From NCBI GenBank assembly GCA_036525535.1, contig DATDAH010000087.1, positions 1 through 11,399 on the forward strand: a DNA stretch of 11,399 nucleotides, written 5' to 3'. Shown here one piece after another: positions 1 through 5,591 of the stretch. The position numbers were made by a program, and so were the translations under genes. This stretch comes from DATDAH01 sp036525535 (lineage in GTDB: Bacteria > Actinomycetota > Acidimicrobiia > Acidimicrobiales > DATDAH01). The notes beneath the pieces are model-generated. The model made no database searches, had not been told where the DNA came from, and was given only the letters and a program-made list of their open reading frames with translations. Each line of letters opens with the position of its first letter. The stretch's first letter is position 1.

Positions 1-14
1 AGGGCTCGTGCCAT
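1..14 (-). CDS. Possible start of the next minus-strand gene (partial)
   Basis: An ATG at 14-12 on the minus strand is preceded by AGGAGA at 25-20, with a spacer of about six bases, which is a very good ribosome binding site. Only four codons (M-A-R-A) are inside the window, so the product cannot be named. It lies inside the open end of the HATPase gene in another frame, so the two genes would overlap and be translated from one mRNA. In such clusters a STAS protein or another regulator often follows, but nothing visible shows that here. Confidence 0.4.
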
Positions 15-481
15 GTCGCTCTCCTACCCCGCAACCGCTCCGGCCGGCCTCGGGCGGTCCGCTCCGCCATCGCCGGCTCACCGACGAGGTGCTTGGTCAG
101 GACGGCCGTCGTGCAACCGCGCTGCGTGCTGATGTCGAGGGTGTCGGTGATGGCTGACGCGATCTGCAGGCCGCGGCCTCGCGCCGACCCGGGATCCGCT
201 CCGACCCCGTCGTGGCCCCGCGGCCAGCAGAACCTGTGCCGCGCCCGGTTCGTGACGGTGAGGCGAAGGGTCTCGGCGTCGGCGGTGCCCTCGATGTCGG
301 CCTCACCCAGGGGTGACGCCTCGATGGCGTTGGCGGCCAGTTCGCTCACTGCCAGTTGCACGTCGTCGATGACGCTGGGCTCGACACCGACCTCGTGCAT
401 CCAGGCCGCAAGGTGGTGGCGCAGGACGCGAACGGCGTGGAAGCCACCGCGGACCGCGAACTCGAAATCGGACGTGGTCAT
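1..481 (-). CDS. ATP-binding anti-sigma-type regulatory protein (HATPase_c_2), 3' end outside window
   Basis: This is a short soluble protein of the RsbW-like GHKL/HATPase group, which bind a sigma factor or phosphorylate a STAS antagonist in the cytoplasm. In the 160 visible residues the N-box is at about 47-55 (ELAANAIEAS) and the glycine box at about 101-106 (RGRGLQ). The first glycine box, usually V-x-D-x-G, is replaced by VTNRAR at 76-81, so its aspartate and glycine are missing and ATP binding may be weak or altered. The start at 481 was chosen because AAGGG lies about six bases upstream; the ATG at 485 is in another frame and too close to that site. Conserved sequence ends near residue 131. 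The remaining reading frame is an arginine-rich tail that stays open to the window edge, which is odd for a family of about 130-150 residues. It follows the MEDS gene after 59 bases on the same strand, so the two are probably one transcript. Confidence 0.75.
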   Translation of the reverse strand, partial: MTTSDFEFAVRGGFHAVRVLRHHLAAWMHEVGVEPSVIDDVQLAVSELAANAIEASPLGEADIEGTADAETLRLTVTNRARHRFCWPRGHDGVGADPGSARGRGLQIASAITDTLDISTQRGCTTAVLTKHLVGEPAMAERTARGRPERLRGRRATWHEP

Positions 482-540
482 GCATGACCCTTACCCGTTC
501 GACGCCCATCCTGCCCCGATGGCGTCCTGAACCGACCCCG

Positions 541-1434
541 TCAGCCCGCGGGTTCGAGCCGTCGGTGGAGGCGGATCGTGGTCGCGGTGGCGTCGGAGCG
601 GATCTGCACCAGGTCACAGAGCGCATTGCTGATCCACACGCCTCGGCCCCCGATCTGGCTCGGCGTCGGCGACCGGCGACCGACCAGGGGATCGGTGATC
701 CGGCCCGCGTCGGTGATCTCGGCGACGACGGCGTCGTTCGTCGCCCAGAGCCGGAGGACACCCCGCCCGCCACCGTGGTTGATGCTGTTGGTGGCGATCT
801 CGTGGACAGCCAGCAGGAACTCCTCGGACGCGACCCGATCCAGGCCGGAGGCGCCGGCATGGTCACAGACCAACCGACGGAACGCCCGGTCGGTCCGGTC
901 GAAGAACCGTTCGGCGTGGACGGCGGGGGCGAGGGGCAGCGGGTCGGTCAGCACGCCTGGGCGGTGGGGCCCGGTGGCGTGTCCGGTGACCGCGCGGGCG
1001 ATCACGTCGGCGGGGAGCTGATGCGCGTCATACGGGCACAGGAGGGCCCAGGGGCGGCCGTCGGCGAAGGCGAGGTCGAGGAGGGCTTCGTGGTGCTCGC
1101 ACTCGACGATCTCCTCGGAAACCCGGCCGGGCCACACCGGCTCGCCGATGCCGCGCAGGGGGCGACCGGGTGCGGCCCGGCCCACGAACTCGGTCCAGAC
1201 CGGGATGATGCGGGCCGGGTTGCGACCGGCCTCGTGCATGGCCACGAACTGGACCCGATCGGCGGCCGGACCGAGGGCGTCTTGCAGCAGCTCGGTCTGG
1301 CGGGGACCGAGGGCGGCGAGCACCGCCCCGTCGTCGGTCAGCCCCTCGAGGACGAAGGGCACGGTGCCGTCCAGGAACTCGTCGTCGTCCAGGTAGGGCA
1401 GGGCGCGGTGCTCGAAGCCGGTTGCCGTCGCCAT
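541..1434 (-). CDS. MEDS-domain HATPase regulator (sensor-linked anti-sigma kinase)
   Basis: This is a 297-residue cytoplasmic protein. Residues about 7-165 look like a MEDS domain (MEthanogen/methylotroph DcmR Sensory), with the typical GEPVWPGR at 97-104 and CPYD at 133-136. Residues about 175-292 are an RsbW-like HATPase. All nucleotide boxes are present: HEIATN at 211-216, TDAG at 241-244 and GGRG at 262-265. Such proteins are thought to sense a small molecule or redox state through MEDS and to act as kinase or anti-sigma partner for a STAS protein; the ligand is unknown. ATG at 1434 was chosen because the MEDS homology begins just after it. A GGAG lies three bases upstream, and a GTG three codons earlier has no ribosome site. 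The same frame stays open for another 1.1 kb upstream, but that part is only the antisense of the SpoIIE gene. It is divergent from the phosphatase gene across 111 bases, which fits a shared pathway. Confidence 0.88.
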   Translation of the reverse strand: MATATGFEHRALPYLDDDEFLDGTVPFVLEGLTDDGAVLAALGPRQTELLQDALGPAADRVQFVAMHEAGRNPARIIPVWTEFVGRAAPGRPLRGIGEPVWPGRVSEEIVECEHHEALLDLAFADGRPWALLCPYDAHQLPADVIARAVTGHATGPHRPGVLTDPLPLAPAVHAERFFDRTDRAFRRLVCDHAGASGLDRVASEEFLLAVHEIATNSINHGGGRGVLRLWATNDAVVAEITDAGRITDPLVGRRSPTPSQIGGRGVWISNALCDLVQIRSDATATTIRLHRRLEPAG

Positions 1435-1441
1435 CGGCTCC

Positions 1442-1447
1442 ACGATA
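1442..1447 (-). promoter_or_regulatory. Possible -10 element of the MEDS gene
   Basis: The minus strand reads TATCGT, which fits the actinobacterial TAnnnT -10 pattern, and it ends seven bases before the ATG at 1434. If used, the mRNA would start at or next to the start codon (leaderless). The GGAG between the two could instead be a ribosome site for a longer transcript. No -35 match is visible. Confidence 0.3.
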
Positions 1448-1484
1448 GGAAGGCCGCCGCCAGAGGGGGCGCCTCGCCGTCGTC

Positions 1485-1494
1485 CGACCGGTCG
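1485..1494. promoter_or_regulatory. 10-bp palindrome in the MEDS/SpoIIE divergent promoter region
   Basis: CGACCGGTCG is a perfect inverted repeat. It lies 51 bases before the SpoIIE start and 50 bases before the MEDS start, so it is almost central between the two genes. It is a candidate operator for both. The TAGCCT at 1504-1509 just to its right could be the -10 of the phosphatase gene. Short GC-rich palindromes are common by chance at this base composition. Confidence 0.3.
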
Positions 1495-1545
1495 TCGCCT
1501 GGCTAGCCTCCGGCCCGTGGGGCGGCACCGACGGGGCGGCGAAGG

Positions 1546-3282
1546 GTGACCGAGGTCGCCCCCACCGCGCGAGAAGCGGACGACGCGCGGGACGGGGACC
1601 TCACCGAGCGGCTGCACATGGCCCTGGAGGCCTCCGGGCTCGGCACGTGGCGATGGGACATCGCCAGCGGCGCGGTCGAGTGGGACGCTCGGCTCGAAGC
1701 GCTCTACGGCTTCGATCCCGGGACCTTCCCCGGCACCTTCGACGCGTACCAGGAGCGGATCCACCCGGATGACCGACCGCAGATGCTGGCCACCGTCGAC
1801 GCGGCCACGAAGGACCGCCGGCCCTACAAGGTCGAGCACCGGGTGGTGTGGCCCGACGGCACCATCCGTTGGATCCAGGGTTCGGGGCGGGTCACGGTCG
1901 GGCCCGATGGTGCGGTGACGGGAGCCATCGGTTGCAGCCTGGACGTGACCGATCTGATGGAAGCGCGCCTCGAGCTGGCCGAGGCGGCGGAGGCGGAGCG
2001 GGCCCACCGCCGACGCCTGGAGTTCCTGAACCGCATCAACGACGCCCTGGCTGCGGCCCGGACCCGGCAGGACGTGATGACCGATGTGACCCGGGCCGCC
2101 GTTCCCCGCCTCGGTGACTGGTGCCTCATCTATGTGCTCCCCGACCCGGTGTCGACGGCGCCGGAGGTCGTCATGGCCCACGCCGACCCGGATGCGGAGG
2201 ACATCGCCCGCGAGCTCGTCGGGGCCCTCGAATGGGATGCCGACGCGGAGGTGGGCATGCCCGTCGTGCTCCGGACCGGCCGCCCCGAGTTCCACCCGGA
2301 CGTCACCGACGAGCTCGTGGATCGGCTCGACCTGCCGGCGGAGCGCCGCGAGATCGTCCGACGCCTGGGGTGGAAGAGCGTGATGTCGGTCCCGTTGACG
2401 AAGCGGGGGCGGGTGATCGGCGGCCTGCAGTTCGTGCTCACCGACGCCGAACGGCGCTACTCCGAGGATGACCTCGCCTTGGCCGGGGCCGTTGCCGGGC
2501 GCGTGGCCTCGGCCCTCGAGAACCGCCGGCTCACCGACCAACAACAGCTCATCGCCAGCACCCTGCAGGGCAGCCTGCTGCCGGACCGACTGCCGGACAT
2601 CCCGAACCTGGCGGTCGCCGTCCGCTACTGGGCCAGCGGCGAGGGCACCGAAGTGGGCGGCGACTTCTACGATCTCCTCGCCATCGACGACCAGACCTGG
2701 GCCGCGGTGATCGGCGACATCTGCGGCACTGGCCCCTTGGCGGCGTCGCTCACCTCACTGGCTCGGAACACGATCCGCCTCTGCGCCTGGCGGGGCGACG
2801 ACGCCGTCACCACGCTGAACTGGCTGAACCGGGCGATGCTCGAAGCCCGCCCGGGCTGGTTCCTCACCGCGGCCTACATGACCCTGCAGCCCCGCGAGAC
2901 CGGCGTCGACCTCGAGGTGACGGTGGCCGGCCACCCCCTCCCGGTCATCGTCGCCGTGGACGGGACGGCTCGACGGGCGGGCGAGCCGGGGACCTTGCTC
3001 GGCGCGTTCGAGGACATCGCCCTCCGCCCTGTGGCGGAGCACCTTGCGCCCGGGGACACGCTCGTCCTCTACACCGATGGGGTCGGCGACGTGGCGCCAC
3101 CCCACGGCCTCGACGAAGACGAGGTGATGCGCCTGCTCGTGGATGCGGCATCCGGCTCCGGACCGGCCCCGCCCGAGGTGATCGCCGACCGGATCCACGA
3201 CCGATTGGCCGCCGTCCTGCCGATGGACCACCGCACCGACGACGTCGCCCTGCTCATCCTGCAGGTTCCGCCGGTCGCCTGA
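1546..3282 (+). CDS. PAS-GAF-SpoIIE (PP2C) sensor phosphatase, RsbU-like
   Basis: This is a 578-residue soluble protein expected to dephosphorylate a STAS anti-anti-sigma factor on serine and so switch on a sigma factor. A PAS fold covers about 22-137, with the HPDDR signature at 73-77 and the D-G-x-I-R-W-I strand near 104-110. A helical linker (137-160) leads to a GAF domain at about 160-326. The PP2C/SpoIIE domain covers about 357-576. Its metal-binding set is complete: GGDFYD at 371-376, GD at 390-391, TDG at 510-512 and DD at 565-566, so it should be active. No membrane segment is seen, so the signal is probably cytoplasmic; both the PAS and GAF ligands are unknown. The start is GTG at 1546. 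Its ribosome site is mediocre (GGGGCGG upstream), but the next methionine (residue 25) would cut into the PAS domain. It heads the plus-strand set with the ANTAR and STAS genes and is divergent from the HATPase genes. Confidence 0.92.
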   Translation: MTEVAPTAREADDARDGDLTERLHMALEASGLGTWRWDIASGAVEWDARLEALYGFDPGTFPGTFDAYQERIHPDDRPQMLATVDAATKDRRPYKVEHRVVWPDGTIRWIQGSGRVTVGPDGAVTGAIGCSLDVTDLMEARLELAEAAEAERAHRRRLEFLNRINDALAAARTRQDVMTDVTRAAVPRLGDWCLIYVLPDPVSTAPEVVMAHADPDAEDIARELVGALEWDADAEVGMPVVLRTGRPEFHPDVTDELVDRLDLPAERREIVRRLGWKSVMSVPLTKRGRVIGGLQFVLTDAERRYSEDDLALAGAVAGRVASALENRRLTDQQQLIASTLQGSLLPDRLPDIPNLAVAVRYWASGEGTEVGGDFYDLLAIDDQTWAAVIGDICGTGPLAASLTSLARNTIRLCAWRGDDAVTTLNWLNRAMLEARPGWFLTAAYMTLQPRETGVDLEVTVAGHPLPVIVAVDGTARRAGEPGTLLGAFEDIALRPVAEHLAPGDTLVLYTDGVGDVAPPHGLDEDEVMRLLVDAASGSGPAPPEVIADRIHDRLAAVLPMDHRTDDVALLILQVPPVA

Positions 3283-3402
3283 GCGGCGGGATACCCTGCT
3301 GTGTGGCGCACGGCGCCCCGGCGGAGGCCCGGTCTTGACCTTGGCCAAACCCCCGCGGAGCCATGGCGACGCGCATTCCTGTGCCCTGAGGACGGCGTTT
3401 CC

Positions 3403-3414
3403 CGACGTACGTCG
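3403..3414. promoter_or_regulatory. 12-bp perfect palindrome upstream of the GAF-ANTAR gene
   Basis: CGACGTACGTCG is a perfect inverted repeat. It ends 28 bases before the ATG at 3443 and just before the AGGAAAA ribosome site. It could be a repressor or activator operator, or form a small RNA stem in the leader. It sits in the largest non-coding gap of the window (3283-3442, 160 bases). The only other marks there are a TAnnnT -10-like TACCCT at 3292-3297 and an isolated TTGACC at 3335-3340. Confidence 0.4.
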
Positions 3415-3442
3415 CAGGAACCCGACCCACACAGGAAAACCC

Positions 3443-4195
3443 ATGGTTGCGACCGACCGCTTGACTGCGGTGCTGACGCGCTTCGCCCGGGCCATGTCGG
3501 ACAGCTACGACCTCACCGAGGTCCTCTACCGGCTGACCGACGACGTGACCGAGGTCCTGGACGTGGCCGGGGCGGGCATCGCCGTGGCGGACGCCGAAGA
3601 CGTGCTCCGCTACGCCACGGCGAGCAGCGAGACCGTGGCCACGCTCGAACGGGTCCAGGAGGAGCACCAGCTGGGACCGTGCGCCGAAGCCTTCCGCTCC
3701 CAGGAGCCGGTGACGGTGACGGACATCGCCGACCGGGCCGATTGGCCCGCCTATCGGAGCGAGGCCCAGCGCCTCGGCGTCCACGCCGTGGCCGGTGTCC
3801 CCCTGAGCCTCGCCTCGGAGCGCTTCGGGGCGCTCAACCTCTACGACCCCGGTCCCCGGGAGTGGACCCCCGAGGACATCGGACTGGCCCGGATCCTGGC
3901 CGACGTGGCCGCCGGCTATCTCGTCCAGGCCCGGCTGGAGGACAGTCGCCGTCTGGCGGAACAGCTCCAGTATGCGCTCGCCACCCGGGTGGTCATCGAG
4001 CAGGCCAAGGGCGTCCTGTCCGTCGAGCTCGGGGTCTCGGTCGACGAGGCGTTCGATCGGCTCCGACGCTACGCGCGGAACCACAACCAAAACCTCCGGG
4101 CCCTCGCCCAATCGGTGGTGGCCCAGGGGTACCGGCTCGAGGACCCGACCGACGATGCCGACCCCCACGGCGATCCCCTGCCGAGCCCGGTCTAG
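3443..4195 (+). CDS. GAF-ANTAR domain RNA-binding antitermination regulator
   Basis: This is a 250-residue cytoplasmic protein. A GAF domain covers about 7-165 (QLGPCAEAF near 76-84 and GVPLSL near 118-123 are typical), followed by a helical linker. An ANTAR domain lies at about 171-228, with the characteristic VVIEQAKGVL at 183-192 and a helical end near 203-227. ANTAR proteins bind paired hexanucleotide-loop hairpins in leader RNA and prevent termination; here the GAF domain would control this by an unknown signal or by dimerisation. ATG at 3443 was chosen over the in-frame start at 3335 because AGGAAAA at 3433-3439 is well spaced and the GAF homology begins at once; the upstream residues look random. 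It follows the SpoIIE gene after 160 bases, so it may have its own promoter. Its RNA targets are not evident in this window. Confidence 0.9.
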   Translation: MVATDRLTAVLTRFARAMSDSYDLTEVLYRLTDDVTEVLDVAGAGIAVADAEDVLRYATASSETVATLERVQEEHQLGPCAEAFRSQEPVTVTDIADRADWPAYRSEAQRLGVHAVAGVPLSLASERFGALNLYDPGPREWTPEDIGLARILADVAAGYLVQARLEDSRRLAEQLQYALATRVVIEQAKGVLSVELGVSVDEAFDRLRRYARNHNQNLRALAQSVVAQGYRLEDPTDDADPHGDPLPSPV

Positions 4196-4198
4196 AAT
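4193..4198 (+). promoter_or_regulatory. Possible -10 element for the STAS gene
   Basis: TAGAAT differs from the TATAAT consensus at one base and overlaps the TAG stop of the ANTAR gene. The expected transcript start is near 4205, which gives a leader of about 53 bases. No -35 match is found 16-18 bases upstream, so it is weak evidence that the STAS gene can be transcribed apart from the ANTAR gene. Confidence 0.25.
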
Positions 4199-4257
4199 TT
4201 GCCTCGCTTCTCATGACCCCGGAAGCTGATCGGGTGGTGGACTCTGCGAGGAGTGAG

Positions 4258-4611
4258 ATGAGCAGCGAGGCGGCGGCGGACAGCGAGGATGTGGTCGTCC
4301 TCATGACGATCGAGGAGGTGGATGCGGCCACCGTGCCGGCGTTCGCCGCCGAGTTGGACTCGGCGATGGCGCGCTACCGCTCGGTGCGCCAGGCCGCGAC
4401 CGGACTGTCGTCGACGTTGGTCATCGACCTCCGCCAGGTCCGTTTCCTCGACTCGAAGGGCCTGCAGTCGCTGCTGGACGTGCACCGGGAGGCCGTGGCG
4501 GCGCAGGGCCGGATCCGCCTGGACAACGCCGAAGGCGTCGTGCTCCGGGTGCTGGAGATCACGGGCACCTTGGATCACGTCAACGGCAACGGATCCTCGC
4601 CATCGGGCTGA
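4258..4611 (+). CDS. STAS-domain anti-anti-sigma factor (RsbV/SpoIIAA-like)
   Basis: This is a 117-residue protein that fits one STAS domain. The phosphorylation loop is FLDSKGLQSLL at 63-73, with Ser66 as the likely kinase and phosphatase target. It is followed by the usual end, RVLEITGTL at 97-105. In the partner-switch model the unphosphorylated form binds an RsbW-like kinase and releases sigma factor; the phosphatase encoded upstream is the natural activator. The strand usually reading G-E-x-D is EEVD here, at about 19-22. ATG at 4258 has AGGAG at 4249-4253, while the in-frame ATG at 4213 has no ribosome site. It lies 62 bases after the ANTAR gene on the same strand and ends seven bases from the convergent hydrolase gene. 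An opposite role, such as a constitutive decoy, cannot be excluded. Confidence 0.88.
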   Translation: MSSEAAADSEDVVVLMTIEEVDAATVPAFAAELDSAMARYRSVRQAATGLSSTLVIDLRQVRFLDSKGLQSLLDVHREAVAAQGRIRLDNAEGVVLRVLEITGTLDHVNGNGSSPSG

Positions 4612-4621
4612 GCCGAGCTCA
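4609..4621. terminator. Small hairpin across the STAS/hydrolase stop codons
   Basis: TGAGC-CGA-GCTCA forms a five-base-pair stem with a three-base loop and contains both stop codons of the convergent genes. No T-run follows on either strand. It may act as a weak two-way terminator, but TGA facing TCA gives three of the five pairs automatically. Confidence 0.25.
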
Positions 4622-5524
4622 AGCGGAGGTGGCGCGCTCCACGAGCAGCTCGCGGTAGGCGTCGGCCCGGGGTGGGGCTGCGGACGTGGTCTCGAGGAAG
4701 TCCCTGAGGACGTCGATGAATCGGGCCGGGGCTTCGACGTGGGGGAAGTGGCCGACCCCCTCCATGATCTCGAGGCGACTGCCCTCGATGACCTCGTGGG
4801 CGGCATGGGCATGGCTGACCGGGATGATCGGGTCGTCGGCGCCCCACACGATCAGGGTGGGTACGGCCGCGGCCAGGTACAGGCGGTCCATGGCACTGAC
4901 CGACTGCCCACCGGGGTCGATGACGGCGCGCATGGTGCGTACGAACGCCTTGCGGTTGTCCGACTCGGTCAAGGACCGGTAGGCCGACCACATCTCCGCC
5001 GCCCTTCCTGAGCGGATGCCGCGGCGCAGCAGGAACCGGCTCACGGCGTCACCCCGGTCCCGGACGAAGGCGGGGAAGACGACGGGCAGCACGTACTCGG
5101 CCAGCGGCAGAGTCGCCGCCCGCAGGATGGGGCTGACTTCGCGCCCCAGGCCGCCGCTGTCGACCAGGACCAGGCGCTCGCACACCTCGGGGTGCTGGTA
5201 GGCCAGCTGCATGGCCACGCCGCCGCCGAAGGACTGGCCGACGAGGGTGACTCGCTCGACGCCGAGCACCCCCAGGAAGTCCCGCAGGCCACTGGCGTAC
5301 GCCCCGAGCGAGTAGTCACCCAGGGGCTTGGCCGACTCGCCGTGGCCGAGGAGGTCCGGGGCGATCAGCCGGTACTCGCCGGCCAGCGCGGGCATGACCT
5401 CGCGCCAGGCCCGGGAACTGCCCGCGATGCCGTGGAGGAGCAGGAGAACGGGCCCCTCGCCGACGTCCCGGTAGCTGATCTCGTGGCCGTGGATGCTGAC
5501 CTGCCGGATGTCGCTGGCTGCCAT
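4619..5524 (-). CDS. Alpha/beta hydrolase fold protein
   Basis: This is a 301-residue soluble enzyme with a single alpha/beta hydrolase domain from about residue 8 to 278. The oxyanion HG is at 31-32 (HGIAGSS) and the nucleophile elbow is GQSFGG with Ser98. A helical cap lies roughly at 130-215. The catalytic acid is Asp231 (WGADDP) and the catalytic base is His259 (GVGHFPH). The triad is complete, so it should cleave an ester, a C-C bond or a similar bond, but the substrate cannot be read from the sequence. It resembles MhpC/epoxide-hydrolase-type members in general layout. ATG at 5524 starts directly before the first strand; there is no well-spaced ribosome site, which fits leaderless translation from the promoter just upstream. 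It has no signal peptide. It is divergent from the DUF445 gene and convergent with the STAS gene, so it is probably a single-gene unit. Confidence 0.9.
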   Translation of the reverse strand: MAASDIRQVSIHGHEISYRDVGEGPVLLLLHGIAGSSRAWREVMPALAGEYRLIAPDLLGHGESAKPLGDYSLGAYASGLRDFLGVLGVERVTLVGQSFGGGVAMQLAYQHPEVCERLVLVDSGGLGREVSPILRAATLPLAEYVLPVVFPAFVRDRGDAVSRFLLRRGIRSGRAAEMWSAYRSLTESDNRKAFVRTMRAVIDPGGQSVSAMDRLYLAAAVPTLIVWGADDPIIPVSHAHAAHEVIEGSRLEIMEGVGHFPHVEAPARFIDVLRDFLETTSAAPPRADAYRELLVERATSA

Positions 5525-5530
5525 GCCCTG

Positions 5531-5558
5531 AGTATCCCCGTCCCGGCACCCGATCCAA
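5531..5558 (-). promoter_or_regulatory. Candidate promoter of the hydrolase gene (leaderless)
   Basis: On the minus strand TTGGAT (5558-5553) and GATACT (5536-5531) are 16 bases apart, matching the sigma-70 -35 and -10 boxes at about three and four of six positions. The -10 ends six bases before the ATG at 5524, so the expected transcript start is the start codon itself. This agrees with the lack of a good ribosome site. Confidence 0.4.
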
Positions 5559-5574
5559 CCCGGAAGCACCCGAT
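5546..5574. repeat. 9-bp direct repeat in a divergent promoter region
   Basis: GCACCCGAT occurs at 5546-5554 and again at 5566-5574, exactly 20 bases apart, which is about two helical turns. The first copy touches the likely -35 box of the hydrolase gene. The second overlaps an inverted repeat, ACCCG-ATG-CGGGT (5568-5580), just before the DUF445 ribosome site. It is a candidate tandem binding site for one regulator of both genes. Confidence 0.45.
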
Positions 5575-5591
5575 GCGGGTAGAGAGGGCCC

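Noticed and set aside
484..1506. 340-codon open frame on the plus strand
   Set aside because: It is antisense to the MEDS-HATPase gene and shows no recognisable domain; long shadow frames are normal at this GC content.
1501..1508. GGCTAGCC palindrome before the SpoIIE gene
   Set aside because: It is eight bases only and likely chance; it is mentioned only because TAGCCT inside it could be a -10 box.
1435..2544. Upstream extension of the MEDS reading frame on the minus strand (total 667 codons)
   Set aside because: It is antisense to the clear PAS-GAF-SpoIIE gene, has random-looking composition and no domain, and the MEDS homology starts at 1434.
3335..3340. TTGACC as a -35 box for the GAF-ANTAR gene
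   Set aside because: No acceptable -10 is found 16-18 bases downstream.
3335..3442. Earlier in-frame start of the GAF-ANTAR gene
   Set aside because: The 36 extra residues match no domain, and the AGGAAAA site is placed for ATG 3443.
3301..4257. Upstream extension of the STAS frame, which would give a 436-codon protein
   Set aside because: It overlaps the GAF-ANTAR gene in another frame and is Arg/Gly/Pro-rich without domains; the ribosome site supports ATG 4258.
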